Below, piece by piece: positions 1 to 11,865 of a stretch of 64,000 nt of DNA; the first letter of the stretch is position 1, and every line of letters begins with the position of its first letter. Below the pieces are notes generated by a model that was given only the letters and a program-made list of their open reading frames with translations, ran no database searches and was not told where the DNA came from. The position numbers and the translations under genes were made by a program. The stretch is from Ursus arctos (lineage: Eukaryota; Chordata; Mammalia; Carnivora; Ursidae): NCBI RefSeq assembly GCF_023065955.2, contig NW_026623067.1, positions 55,870,444 through 55,934,443 on the forward strand. The letters run 5' to 3'.

Positions 1-660
1 CTCTTCTCTCTGCAGAAGCCTTTCCCAAATAAAATATAGGGACCCCTCGTTCTATCTAACCCAACCCATTTATAGTCCTGAATATGCTCCATGCTGTCCA
101 ATTCGATCTTTCACTTAGTCCCCCTCACAAGGAGGATTTCCTCTTCCTCAGGACCTTAAGAAAGATGGTTTTTCCATTCTACTTAGGCTTCCAGCTCCTC
201 TGCTTGCACAGTGAGTGAAGAATTTCAGGCAATTTGGTTTTTGACAAGAAAGCGGTACGACCCTCCATCTATCTAGGAGAGCATGCGTCCTCCTAGGACA
301 AGTGTAAGCACATTTCTTCACCAGCCCTAGAGGACACACAACCACTGCGAGACCAACATTTTGTGCTGCCAACAAGCCATTTAGTGTCCCTGGAGCACTG
401 ACCTGCAAATGTTCTCGATGGAAAACCATTTCAAAAGGAGAATGAGATACAGCATTTGACATGTACTTTTTTAATTCCTTTTTGGGTTTGCTCCCACTTT
501 AAAGCAGAACAGTTCTTAAACATTTTACTGCTGCCCCAAAACTCCTTGTTACTCTGCTGTTCCAAATATTGGAGGGCAAGATACTTTCTATGAGGTACAT
601 CATCTTACTATACAGTGACTAAAATGATATCCCAATTCCAGACATCCTTCTGAAATCGTC
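1..660. other. No recognisable feature
   Basis: Unique-looking sequence of mixed composition. A 104-codon minus-strand open frame at 148-462 has no domain, low-complexity bias or splice context that I recognise. I see no repeat family here. Confidence 0.5.
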
Positions 661-669
661 CCCTTTATA

Positions 670-870
670 ATAATTAATAACGTTAGAAAGTCTTTCACAG
701 TCATTATTTCACTTAATCCTCTGTGACAGTGATATTATTATTATTCCCATTCTACAGATAAGAAAGCGGAGATTGCAAGTGGGAAAGTAAGTGGTCCAAG
801 TTCATATTGCTGGTAATTACTAAAATGAACTAGGAGCTGAAGCCAGATCTGTCTCAGTATAAATCCACAC
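670..870 (-). repeat. MIR SINE, antisense
   Basis: The stretch contains the MIR core in reverse orientation: 'cccattctacagataagaaa' at about 747-766, followed by a diverged gagg/gtaagt segment and 'ccagatctgtctcag' at 844-858. MIRs are ancient mammal-wide tRNA-derived SINEs mobilised by L2. This copy is heavily diverged and its ends are approximate. Confidence 0.75.
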
Positions 871-879
871 CACACTAAA

Positions 880-3700
880 CTGTCCTTTGGGGCCCATCTC
901 AAGTTCTCCATTCTCAGTGGTTTAAGCTCTCAGCTCTTGCAAACCAAAACAAAGCAAGCAACATTTTGGAGTATCAATTCTCTGCACAGCATGTGCTGCT
1001 GTTCATTTCATGCCTTTGGGATTTATTATTGCCTTGTGTTATTACTCACGTATACTCCAAGTATTAATCAAATGGTTAACTCTTTACGTTCAGAGAGTAT
1101 GTCTTTGCCATCTCCAGGCCCCCATATTGAGAAGAGTCTTTTGCAAATTTCAGGTGATTTCTAGATGCTTATTGATGGTGACTTGTTATCTCTCTAGGAT
1201 TTCCAGACAATCTCTGCATGAATCCGGCCTCTTTGCCTCTAAAGTCGTGTGGACAAACATGTTTCTCACAGCATCCCTTACAAGAGCAGATAGGAAGCAA
1301 CCCAAATATTTCAGAAGGGAAGAGTGGTTAAATTATCTGCTTGAGGAAAAGTGACACAACCACTTAAAATCATGTTTTAAGAAACTATTGAATAACATAA
1401 TAAAACATTTACCAAAATTTATATTTTTCACCAAGAGCAAAGAAAAAAAACCTTAGAGGAAATACATCAAAAATGTCAGCTTTTGTGGTGATCCTTGGGA
1501 CCACTCATTTCAATCCTGTGAGCTTCATTTTTCTTTATTAAATAGGAGCAACATTGGTTTTCCTCACAACGCTCTTGTAAACAGTTTAAACTTTTCCAAT
1601 AAGAAATGCTCTGTAAATTAATAACAATGGTACTAAATTATGCAATAAGTGCTTATGTGATCTTTATGCAGTTTTTATAACAAAGACTTTAGAGGGAATA
1701 ATGCCTTGTCAACTAATAGTGGAAATTTTAGGGGGATTTGTATCTGCTAAAACTCTACTTTCTTTTAAAGACTAAGCCTCTGCTTATCTTATATTCAGTG
1801 AATTATTATGAAATGATTCTCTATAGATGACTCAAGGAAAAAAGAAACCCATCTACATCAATAACCTAAATAATTCAGTTTTTTTCTTTTTCTTTTATTT
1901 TTAGTGAATAGGAACTAGACTTATCAGAATAATAATCTCAGGGCTCCTCTTACTATGCTATTCACCCAGTCGCTGTGGCCCAGAAGGAGAGGCATGGCAA
2001 GGAGGTGCCACTGCAGGCTTAGGACAAGGCGGGGGTAGGCCATACAGGCATGGCAACAAGGTCAGCCCATCTTCTTACCTGGTGGGAGCACCTCCAGGAA
2101 CAAAATGCCACACAAAACAACCCTTACACACACGGCATGGCTACCACAAGCAGGTTCCATTTCAGGAACCCTTAACTTGGAATCTAGTCCTGCCCAAGCT
2201 CCCCAGGCTGACGTGTCCTTCTCCTCCATCAACCATCCTCCATCATGTTCAGCTCCAGGTGTAACCACCAAAGCACTAGGCGAGAGTCAGTCTTGAAAAA
2301 AGAGCCTTTCAATTGTACACACCTGCAATTCAGCACCATTGTGCCCAGCATCATCTGTTCCCATCATCGCCACACTTTCCCTCAAACTCAGGTCATTTTT
2401 ACAACGGCTTTCCCTCTTCCTCACTTCATCTCCTTTCCACCCAAGCCAGTCATATAGATGACTTCATTGGTAAGTGACCAATATCCACATTTTTCACCAA
2501 ACATTTAGGTGTTCAAGCTTTATAAATCAGGAGGAAAAGAGCCAATCTCAGTCACCTGGTAACACATTAGCCACGCAGAAACCTTTGGGAAAAGCCAAAC
2601 TTCCCAGATGACTACAAGTCCTATTCCTTAAAGAATCAAAACTTTCATGACACACAGTTTTCAGTGGAAATCCTTCTCCCTCATAGCCTACGAACTCTGC
2701 TCTCTTAAACAGGTTACACTGCATTTTTACCATCGTACTGATGGCTCATCCTCACGCACATCAGTGACCGCCTCCACGGCGGCTGATCTTTGGGTAAGAC
2801 TCTTTACCCCTAAGTTTGTAAGCCCCACACTGCTGTCTTCTGAGGTTTTAGTTTTTCTGTTCCTTTCCTTTGGAAGGCTCAGTTCCTGCTTCTCTCCAGC
2901 CTTCCTGGCTCCCTCTCCTAACCTACAGCTAATAATCTGTTACGTGTTCAGAATCTACTAATCAAAACTTGTTGGTTTCGGGGCATAACAAGAGTTGGGT
3001 CTGGGGGCCTCTCCCACACCTCAGTTCATCAACTTGATGCTGCCTGTTTGGGCTGCTCTGAGCCCTTCGGCCACTAGCTCGTTCTTACCACGTTCTAGGT
3101 AAATGATTCAAGACAGACATTTCGTAAAGTTGAAGTTTTCACTGCATTGCGGTCCACACGTAGGACCCAGACTTGAAGTAATAACTCCGCCACGACCCCT
3201 TGAGGAATGAGAGCGTGACTTGAGAGGTTAAGGCTAGAAATTTTAAACACACACACAAAAAAAAAAACAGAGCAAGAGGAAGATTTTTATATGTACTTTT
3301 CTTTCCTAGGTGACCGGTTGCTCCAATTTTTGAAATATTTACCTCCTCCCTTCAACCCTGGTCCATAACCTCAATCGGAGGGTAAAAAAAGACCTCCAGA
3401 GTACAGGATGGAAAATGGAAAAGTTCATTTAGAGCTAATGTAATAAAGGGAGATAAAGAGGACTCCAGACGTAAGAGTGGGCATAATGTATTCTGAACTC
3501 ATTCAATCATAAAAATAAAATTTTATTTTGTTTCAGGACTAAACCGGCTGAAAGGGCAAGACGTGTTGCTAGGAAACATACCTCCAGGTTTTCAGGCTTC
3601 ACGAAAACCCTTCTTGGGGAACTCAGAGTTGTGGTTCTCGGTTGTCCCCTCAGACTCTTCAGAGCTATTTGCGTTTTCATCCTGGCTTCCAAAACGCATG
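880..3700. other. Mostly unique sequence, nothing recognised
   Basis: No repeat family or gene can be named with confidence. The 1.37-1.95 kb part is AT-rich. 3247-3271 is a short CA/A-rich simple repeat. Open frames here (for example 1010-1354 plus and 2647-2961 plus) overlap each other in different frames and show no domain signal. Confidence 0.45.
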
Positions 3701-4240
3701 GCGCCACCCCTGACGCCTTGTTCATTTGAGAGCATTTCTCCCCGCCCCCCGGGTATGGTCACAGCAGTCCGACGCCGGCTTCCTGTTTGCCCCCGGTAAA
3801 GATAACCAAAGGGTCTCTAGAACTCTGTTGTTACAATGTTTCCAAACTGCATGTTCGCAAACCTGGCCCTCGGACCCGGGGGTTGAGGGGGAGATGGAAG
3901 AGAGCGGCGGCCACCCCAGGGCGGTAGCTGACAGGCGTCACGTGCGCGGAGCTCACCTATTTACACAGCTGGTCCCAAGCAGCCTCAAAACCAGGAGCTC
4001 TCCGCACCTGCGCACCGGAAGCTCTCAGGTTTATACAGCCGACTTCACTGGGTTGGTCACTTCATATCATCCAAATGGCCTCAACAACGCCTACTCTCTC
4101 AAGGCCCCGTCCTTGAAAACGGCTCCCACTGTGGCAACGCTGGGGAGCATACATTCCAAGGACAGGGGAGCGGGTGAGGAGCCTCCCATTGCGCGGATCC
4201 AGCTCTCGGGTCAACCCACGGTCACGTCCTCTCCATGACC
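3700..4240. promoter_or_regulatory. CpG-enriched segment, possible promoter
   Basis: CpG dinucleotides are frequent here, clearly above the AT-rich flanks: the stretches at 3740-3800, 3872-3955 and 3998-4022 hold roughly twenty between them. A CACGTG E-box sits at 3939-3944. On the minus strand, AG|GTGAGC at 3951-3958 would make a good splice donor for a first exon lying to its right. A 170-codon plus-strand frame (3726-4238) spans the block but has no recognisable domain, and GC-rich DNA is stop-poor. Promoter function is inference from composition. Confidence 0.3.
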
Positions 4241-4284
4241 TCCTCTGACACTAACAAATGAACAAAAAATACATGTATAAGCTT

Positions 4285-4570
4285 CTTCACTTCAGTATTG
4301 TTTAAAATAGCAGGACGCTGGAAAGAATCTAAACGGTTTAAAAGAGAATATTGATACAAATGAATACGGTGTGGATTCCACAGTTACTGACCCAGGAGTA
4401 TATTTACTTTATATTAATAAATGAGAAAAACACATTTTTTAACAGACCAGTAACTATAGCACAATCACTTTTATAGTAGGATATTATTTATAAACATATA
4501 AATGCATTTTCAGGCCTATGAGAATATACACCAAAACAGGTGATAGAATTGTGAATGACTTTTCTTTCAT
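4285..4570 (+). repeat. Old L1 (L1ME-like) 3' fragment
   Basis: The order of phrases matches the end of ORF2 and 3' region of old mammalian L1s: 'gtattgtttaaaatagcagg', a diverged 'ggaaagaatctaaa', then a 'tatacaccaaaacaggtgat' block near 4527. Heavily diverged, with no usable reading frame. The subfamily name is uncertain. Confidence 0.6.
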
Positions 4571-5096
4571 TTTTGCTCATCTCTGAACAAAAGAAATAAC
4601 TGTCTTGTCAGTCACTACAAACCTTCCTAAAGTTGGAAAGAGCCTCTTCCTAAAACCAACCACATTAAATCCAAGAAACAGAGACAGAGGTCCCAATAAA
4701 CCAAGCGGTCTGTCCCTTTAACCACTATGCATACTGCCATATAAAACATGAATTGTTGAAGTGTCATGCTACCCAGACTGAAACAATGGAAGGGCTTTTG
4801 GAGTATAATTGCAAATGCTACTAGAGAGCAGATTATGATTAGTGTACCCTTGGGAGACTTGGCCATAAATTTCCAGCTGCAGAACAATGGGACCTCAAAA
4901 GCCCAGAACCTCTCAGAGAAGAAGCACTAACTAAAAAGGACCTACATTATTTAGAAACCTCTGAAATGCTAAGCTAGAAAGTAAAGCACAGATAACCAAC
5001 TGAATGTAATTGACATCTATCAGCTGGATTTTCCCGTATTATGTCTTATAGAAGTATTATAAGTCTTATATAAGGATATAAGTTAAGAAAAAAACT
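4571..5096. other. No recognisable feature
   Basis: AT-rich, unique-looking sequence. An 86-codon minus-strand frame at 4627-4887 encodes a hydrophobic stretch, but it has no start context, splice signals or family resemblance I can name. Confidence 0.4.
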
Positions 5097-5114
5097 TAAA
5101 AAGACATTAGAATG

Positions 5115-5312
5115 GGGGCGCCTGGCTGGCTCAGTCGGTTAAGTGACTGACTCTTGATTTAGCTTGGGTCATAATCTCAGGATTGTGAAATCGAGCCCCC
5201 TTCCAAGTTCTGCGCTCAGCACAGTCTGGTTGGGATTCTCTCCCTTTCCCTCTGCCCCTCCCCCTCGGTTTACACACGCACACGTGCTCTCTTTCTGTTG
5301 CTCTGGGGGGAA
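5115..5312 (+). mobile_element. CAN-SINE with clear target-site duplication
   Basis: The head 'gggcgcctggctggctcag' carries the tRNA-like A-box region, 'gaaatcgagccccc' the B-box region, and a CT-rich body leads to a short A tail. The flanks repeat 'aaaagacattagaatgg' on both sides (about 5098-5114 and 5313-5329), which marks an L1-machinery retroposition. Non-autonomous and non-coding. Confidence 0.95.
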
Positions 5313-6452
5313 AAAAGACATTAGAATGGTTGGTAAATAAAATAATAAATACTGACTTCCAGTCAAGATGGTACAACAAGTTCACGCTCTGATAACCCCC
5401 TTTATGCTCCAAATATATAGTAATATGTGGTTAAATATGAAAAGCGAAAACATTTCTAGATTTGAAAACAAGATAAACATCTCCATGGAACAGAAATACA
5501 AAACTGAGAGGCAGGCTGAAGCTATGACTATGCTGGCCAGAAATTCAGCTCTTGAGGAGTCAAAGAGTTTTAAAAGCTCCCCAGATGATGGGGAAGAAGG
5601 CTCACTACTTAAGGAAGTAGCCTGAACAAAACATAGCTGACTTCTGCCTGGAGCTACAGTAATGTTTTTCCATTTTTTTTTCATTATTATCTCCCTAAGA
5701 AGCAAAATTTAACTTTTCCCTAAAGAGAGAAATTAAATGCTGAGGAATGAGATTTTTAGGGATAGGGTTGAGCTTTGAAGGGCCACTATAATATCTAAGA
5801 TTTTTAGCCTTCCAAGAATCAATTTTTACCTTATTGGGGTCAATACTGTCCCTGTTAAAAATACATAAGCTATCACTTTAAAACCCACAGCCTTGATAAG
5901 AACTGAGCCAAAACTCCCGACTGCCCATTTGACTGGTTCTTGGGTACTCCTCCATCACTCTAGGACAGAAACCTCGAACAGCAATTAAAAGCCTAGTTAC
6001 AGATTAGGGACCTGGAGAATGGTTGGTGGGAAGGGTACCACAAAAATGCTGGACAGAGAGGCAGATGGGGTGAGTGGGAGAAAGAAAGAGAAATGAGAAA
6101 CAAAAAAAGTTCTTATCTAAAATTACTGGTAAACCCAAATTCCAAAAACAATAATTGGTTGCTAAGAAAGAAAACCAACAAAATTAACAATCATGCATCC
6201 ACTCTGGAAAATTAATTTTATAAAACAGCTTAACAAAGACTTTAAATTAGAAACATGGAATATTTGCAAAAAAAAGAGTGCAGCATAACCTCCACTTAAA
6301 AAAGATACAAAATTTTTCAACAAAGACAGGCAAAAAATGAAACAAGAATAGGTGGATGTTTAATGGAAACAAGTAGAAATTAAGAAAGGAAATATAGACT
6401 GATTGAATTTAAAAATACAATAAACAGGACTGGATTGTTCTCTCTTCTAGAC

Positions 6453-6488
6453 AGAGATAGATGATTGATAGATAGATAGATGATAGAT

Positions 6489-6522
<34 letters not shown>

Positions 6523-6528
6523 CAGATG
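6453..6528. repeat. GATA/TAGA tetranucleotide microsatellite
   Basis: Imperfect (GATA)n run of about 70 bases, with one longer uninterrupted block near 6490-6522. Repeats of this type are often length-polymorphic. Confidence 0.95.
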
Positions 6529-6564
6529 TATTTAAATGAGCTATTAAGAAACATAGAAGTAGAA

Positions 6565-6739
6565 GGGCACCTATGTGGCTCAGTCAGTTAAGCATCTGAC
6601 TTGGCTCAGGTCATAATCTCAGGGTCCTGGAATCAAGCCCCACAAAAGGCTTTGCCTTCAGTGCAGAATCTGCTTGTCCTTCTGCCCCACCCCTGCTTGT
6701 GCTTGCTCTCTCTCAAATAAATAAATAAAATCTTAAAAA
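6565..6739 (+). mobile_element. CAN-SINE with target-site duplication
   Basis: Recognisable head 'gggcacctatgtggctcag', CT-rich body and an (AAATA)n/AATCTTAAAA tail. The duplication 'aagaaacatagaagtaga' to the left (6547-6564) recurs on the right with one inserted base (6740-6758). The central tRNA-like region is slightly shortened. Confidence 0.93.
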
Positions 6740-7463
6740 AAGAAACAATAGAAGTAGATTGAGAGATTCCAACATTTTAATAAATAGGAATTCCAGAAGA
6801 ATAAACTGAAATAAATGATAAGGAAACAATATTTGAAGAAATTATTGCTGATAATTTTCCAGGATTAAAAGAAAGAAAATCTGGTGAATCATCAGCTCAG
6901 TATAATCCAAGTACTAAGCAGAATAAATACAAATAAAACCAAACTTGGACACACTAAAATGAAACTATAGAAATTAAAAGTAAAGAGACAGTCTTTAAAT
7001 CTAGCAGAGAGAAAAGACTAACATAATATAATTTTAAAAAAATTAATTAATTTTTTTAAAAAAATAAATAAAAAATAAAATAGAGGGACAACTGCGACAG
7101 CAGGTCTCTTGTTAGCTAATGTAGATATCGAGAAACTTAGTGAAATAATATCCTAGAAGTGCAGAGAGTTGGTCATCTAGAATGTCAACATAAGGGAGAA
7201 AATCAGTGAAGTGTGTAGGAAAATTGTTTTATCCTTGCAAATTTTCTGTAAATCTAAAATAATTCCCCCAAAAAAGTTTACTTAAAAAAAATGCAGAGAG
7301 GGGAAAAAAAAAAACTTTAGCTAGAATTTTATAGCCAGTTAATCCATCTGCCAAAAACATTAAAAAATCATTAAAGGATACACAAAAGCAAGAAGTACAT
7401 TGAACAGAGAAATTTGTAAGAATACAAAAAAAAGATGAGCCTAGAAATTGATTGATTTCCTCG

Positions 7464-7512
7464 TTTGCTTGCTTTCTTCCTTCTTTCCTTCCTTCCTTCT
7501 TTCTTCCCTCTC
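7464..7512. repeat. CTTT/CCTT pyrimidine simple repeat
   Basis: Run of cttt, cttc and ccttcc units on the plus strand. Imperfect polypyrimidine tract. Confidence 0.85.
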
Positions 7513-8105
7513 TACTTCCTTCATGAATAATTCAGTCCACAATCTATTAGGTGGGGCCAAGCAAGGTAGGCATCTGGGACTGTAAGGAAGAAAGTGGCAG
7601 CAGCTAAGAATGGGTTGTTGAAGTTTAGCAAAATGAGATTATCTGTGCAGCCTAGTATGGGTTGTCCAAAGGGAAGAGGGTGCCCACTCAGGAGAAAGTA
7701 GCAATAGCCCAGCACAGAGCGTCAAAGTCCAAGTAGAGTGAGGAGAGCATCTGTGCAGGGGGAGGAGTGGTGGTGGAGAGAGACTGGTCATAATAAGTAA
7801 ATATATTGAGAAGCCATGTTCTTCACTGTCAGAGAAGAGAGTTACATATAAAGGGAGAAAACCAGAGTGAACTCTGTGATGGTTTGGAAGTGCAAGTACT
7901 GATATTAGCTCATGGTTTTCAACATGTGTGGGGGGTGTATGTGTACATAGCTCTGTCCCCTGAGAGGGCCTAGGAATAGGAACATCAACACCCTAAAATT
8001 AATAAAAAAAACCTTCCACTAAAAGGAACCATGACTTCAAGGAGATATGGCTACTTTCAGGGCTAGGGCAAGGAAAACCTAGAATAAATACTATGTTAGT
8101 CTAGA
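7513..8105. other. No recognisable feature
   Basis: Sequence between two LINE-derived blocks. It holds a purine-rich 'ggggaggagtggtggtggag' stretch near 7760 and a GT-rich patch near 7925-7945. No gene or repeat family is identified. Confidence 0.4.
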
Positions 8106-8109
8106 TGTT

Positions 8110-8870
8110 AAGTATTCATATTGGTGGGAATGAAAACTAGCATAGTCACCATGGAAAACAGTATGGAGATTCCTCAAAAAATTAACAAGAGAATTACCAC
8201 CTGACTCTGCAATCCCACTTCTGGGTATATGTCCAAAGGAAATGAAATTAGTATCTCAAACAGATATTTACACCCTCATGTTCACTGCAATATTATTTCC
8301 AATAGCCAAAAAAGAAAGAACCTAAATGGCCATCTATAGTGGAATATTTTTCAGCCATTAAATGGAAGAAAATCCTGCCATTTGAAACAACATGGACGAA
8401 CATGGAGGCATTACACTAAGTGAAATAAGCCAGACAGAAAAATACAAATAGTATGGTCTCACCTATAAGTGTGGAATCTAAAAACATCAAACTCATAGGA
8501 ACAGAGAGTAGAATGGTATTTGCCAGGGAGGGAAAGGGTACACTGGGCAGGGGGGCGTGGTGGAAGAAATGCGGATATCTAGGTCAAAGTGTACAACCTT
8601 TCAGTTTAAGAGGATAAGTTCTGGAAATCTAATGTACAACATGATGACTATAAAGTACTGTGTTCTATACTTATAATTTGCTAAGAGTAAACCTTAAGTG
8701 TTCTCCACAAAAAAAAAAAGAAAAGGTAGCTATGTGAAGTGATGGATGTTTTAATTAACTTGATTGTCATAATCTTTCACAATGTACGGAAATATCAAGT
8801 CATAATGTTGGACACCTTATATACAATTTCAGTTGTCAGTTATACCTCAAAAAAGCTAGAAAAAATAATA
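8110..8870 (+). repeat. L1 3' fragment, first of a same-strand series
   Basis: Classic L1 ORF2 end and 3' UTR phrases in order: 'gtgggaatgaaaactagcat', 'tggaaaacagtatggag', 'aaatggccatctatagtgga', 'taagtgaaataagccagaca', then a 3' UTR ending in an A-rich tract at 8706-8725 and further diverged 3' sequence to about 8870. Many stops; inactive. Confidence 0.85.
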
Positions 8871-9049
8871 AAATAAAGGCAAAACTACCAACAAAGAAAT
8901 CTTAAATTTTATATATTTTACTAAAAAGTATAGGTAGGTATTTTGGAAACAAATATATCAATATAAAAGGCTTTCTATGTAAGAAAAAAAATAAATGCAA
9001 CTATAACATCCAACAATTTAAATAAAACCCTAAAACCTAAAAGAAAGCA

Positions 9050-10336
9050 CTAAAAAATGATATAAGGGAAAGGAGAACAGTCTCTTCAACAAATGGTGCT
9101 AAGAGACCTGGATATCTGCATGCCAAAGAATGACAATGAACCCCTACATCATACTATACATAAAAAATTAACTTGAAATGTATCAATGACCTAAATTTGA
9201 GAGCTGAAACTATAAAACTCTAAGAAGAAAACAAAGGAGTAAATTTTCATGACAGTGGCAATGGTTTTTTAGATAAACACCAAAAATACAGCAATAAAAG
9301 AAAAAACAGATAAATTGGACTTGATGAAAATTTAAAACATTTTGGGCATCAAAGAGAGTATCTATCAAGACTAAAAATACAACTTGCAGAATGACAAGAT
9401 AGTTGCAAGTCATATATCTGATAAGGGTCTAGTATCTAGAATATATAAAGAACTCCTACAATTCAACAATAAAAAGCAAATGACCCAGTTTTTAAAATGG
9501 GTTTAACAAACATTTCTCCAAAGAAGATATATAAAGGACCAAACAAGCACATGAAAAGATATTCAACATCGTTAGTCATTAGGGAAATGCAAATCGAAAC
9601 CACAATTAGATACTATTTCACACTTAACTAGGATGGCTATAATTGAAAAAGGAAAACGAGTGTTGGCAAAGATGTGAAGAAAACTTAACCCTCATGTATT
9701 GCTGGTAGAAATGTAAAATGGTGCAGCCACTGTGGAAAACAGTTTGGAGGTTGCTCAACATGTTAAACGTAAAATTACCATATGATCCAGCACTTCTACT
9801 GGGAGGTTTATACCTAAAATAATGGAAAATAAGTGTTCAAACACAAACTTGCATATGCATTTTTAAAGCAGCACTATTCATAAGAGACAAAAGGTGAACA
9901 CAACCTGAATGTTCATCAACAGATGGATGAATAAACAAAATGTGGTATATCCATAAAACACAACCACTAAAAAATGAAGCACTGATACATCCACAGCATG
10001 GAGGAATCTTGAAGACCTAGTGCTAAGAGAAAGCAGCCAGACATAAAAGACCACGTATTGTATGATTCCATTTCTATGAAATTTCCAGAATAGATAGATT
10101 TGGATCTATTGAGATAGAGAGCAGATTTGTGGTTACCAAGCCTGGAAAGACAGGGGAATGGGGAATGAATGTCTAACGGGTGTGGGGTTTCCATGTGAGG
10201 TGATAAAAAAATTTCTGGAACTAGGTAGTGGCGGCAGTTGCACGACATCGTGAATGTACTTAATGCCATTGAATGGCACACTTTAAAAACGGTTAAAATG
10301 GTAAATTCTATGCTTTCTGTCCTTTGCCACAATTTA
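9050..10336 (+). repeat. L1MA-like fragment: ORF2 end plus 3' UTR
   Basis: The C-terminal ORF2 region is readable but broken: 'gaacagtctcttcaacaaat' (9073), 'ttctccaaagaagatatata' (9514), 'cagccactgtggaaaacag' (9724), 'catcaacagatggatgaat' (9915). The 3' UTR 'gtgaatgtacttaatgcca' (10250) and 'ggttaaaatggtaaattc' fits L1MA-type elements. The tail at 10331-10345 has itself received a younger L1 (next entry). Antisense open frames here are shadows. Confidence 0.88.
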
Positions 10337-10353
10337 AAAATTAAATGAGAAAA

Positions 10354-10683
10354 CATTTGCAACAACATGGATGGATCTAGAGAGTATAATGCGAAGTGAA
10401 ATAAGTCGGTCAGAGAAAGACAGATACCGTATGACTTCATTCATATGCGGAATTGAAGAAACAAAACAAATGAACAAAGGAGAAGAAGGAGAGACGGAGA
10501 CTCTTAACTATGAGAGCCAAGGGTTACCAGAGGGGAGCTAAGTAGGGAGATGGGTGAAACAGGTGAAGGGGATTAAGAGTACACTTAGGATGAGCCCTGA
10601 GTAATGTATAGAACTGTCGAATCACTATGTTGTACACCTGAAACTACTATAATACTGTATGCTAACTGCACTGGAATTTTTTT
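10354..10683 (+). mobile_element. Carnivore L1 3' end, 5'-truncated, with perfect 17-bp duplication
   Basis: The body runs from 'aacaacatggatggatctag' to 'actggaattttttt' and matches the carnivore L1 3' UTR ('gtacacctgaaactactat', 'actgtatgctaactgcact'). The flanks carry an identical 17-mer, aaaattaaatgagaaaa, at 10337-10353 and 10684-10700. That fixes both ends and shows that a 330-bp truncated L1 inserted into the A-rich tail of the older L1MA-like copy. Confidence 0.92.
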
Positions 10684-10955
10684 AAAATTAAATGAGAAAA
10701 ATAAAATGATGGAAATGCATCTAAAGGGCACAGAAACCGGCTTCAAGCACCTCCCACTGGGACAAATTGAACATCAAAATAAGTAGTAATAGAAACAGAT
10801 TATTCACTTTGAATAAAAAGGAAATCCATGAGGCCAAACCAATATGTGAGCCCAAATGGGAAAAAAAAACAAATCAGCTGGCATTTCGTTTCCATACAGC
10901 GAAATGCCAACTAATCTTTGCAAAAGGAATTACAGAATTAGAAAAATCACCATGT

Positions 10956-11153
10956 TGGGGCGCCTGGGTGGCACAGCAGTTAAGCGTCTGCCTTTGGCTC
11001 AGGGCGTGATCCCGGCGTTATGGGATCGAGCCCCACATCAGGCTCCTCCGCTATGAGCCTGCTTCTTCCTCTCCCACTCCCCCTGCTTGTGTTCCCTCTC
11101 TCGCTGGCTGTCTCTATCTCTGTCAAATAAATAAATAAAATCTTTAAAAAAAA
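10956..11153 (+). mobile_element. Young-looking CAN-SINE of ursid type
   Basis: Near-intact element: head 'ggcgcctgggtggcacagc', body 'gatcccggcgttatggg' and 'ctccgctatgagcctgc', end '(ctgtc)aaataaataaataaaatcttt' plus a clean A tail. The TSD 'aaaatcaccatgt' flanks it on both sides (10941-10954; about 11153-11167). CpGs in the body are still intact, which points to a recent insertion. The 'ggcacagc' head and 'cggcgttatggg' body are features I associate with bear and panda SINEs. Confidence 0.95.
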
Positions 11154-11168
11154 AAAAATCACCATGTG

Positions 11169-11800
11169 GTAAACACCATAGTAATAATTAATTCAGACAA
11201 GAAACATCAACAGGTAATAGCCAGTAAAATTTGATGAGGAAGGAGATATACACAAAGTCTTAAAGTATTTCCCCACAAAACACTCACTAATTACAAAAGG
11301 GAAATGAATAACTTTATAGTGGAAAAACCTGACACCACATTTATCAAATGATCAAAGTTATGGGACAAAAAAAATCACGTGCCACCGGATAGGACACAGT
11401 GAGAACACAGCACCTCTGTCATCTGCTAGGTGTATAAAGTTGGCCCAATGACTCACCTCTTTAGACCTCTGCTCCTTCACCTGAAACAAAGGAAGTAGAC
11501 TAGATAGTATCTAACTTCATTCCAGTTCTAAATTCCTACTATTCTAATACTTATTGCACTAACCTAAATATATGTCCTCATGTTCGGAACTTGGGGAGGT
11601 AGAAAGTCTTTTCTCAGTTTAAGTGGCTGATGTTCTTATATAAGCAAATCAGCCAAAATGTGCACAAAATGACATACACAGTAAAACTTACGACCTTGGG
11701 CTACTTTCATAGGCAGGACTGGAAAAGTCCAAATTAGAGAGTTTTTAAAACCATACTATTCATTCCTTTTAAGGACATACCTGAGTTCAAACTAAGGTAG
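11169..11800. other. Mostly unique; short MIR-like fragment inside
   Basis: About 11448-11545 resembles the 'cctgaaacaaagga...agactagatagtatcta' portion of MIR-class repeats in plus orientation, heavily diverged. The rest shows nothing recognisable. Confidence 0.4.
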
Positions 11801-11865
11801 GAAAATGATTGTATCTGAGTGCTTTTATAAATAAATGCTTGAAAAGATTTTTTTTTCCCCTTAAG

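Larger units (their letters stand above)
5354..7440 (+). repeat. Possible old L1/HAL1 5' and ORF1 region
   Basis: 'cttccagtcaagatggtaca' at 5356-5375 resembles the opening of old L1/HAL1 elements. The stretch 6830-7200 ('attttccaggattaaaag', 'aaataaaaccaaacttggac', 'aatctagcagagagaaaag') resembles the ORF1-region DNA of L1M/HAL1 elements. It is interrupted by a CAN-SINE and a GATA repeat. No ORF1 frame survives. The family call is from memory and moderate at best. Confidence 0.4.

Noticed and set aside
3726..4238. 170-codon open frame in the CpG-rich block
   Set aside because: GC-rich DNA has few stop codons. The translation has no recognisable domain, and the region is better explained as possible regulatory DNA.
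6453..6528. Regular repeats that might suggest a CRISPR array
   Set aside because: Simple GATA microsatellite without spacers; the genome is mammalian.
9967..10440. 157-codon minus-strand frame
   Set aside because: Lies antisense across an L1MA-like 3' end and a younger L1; a shadow of repeat sequence.
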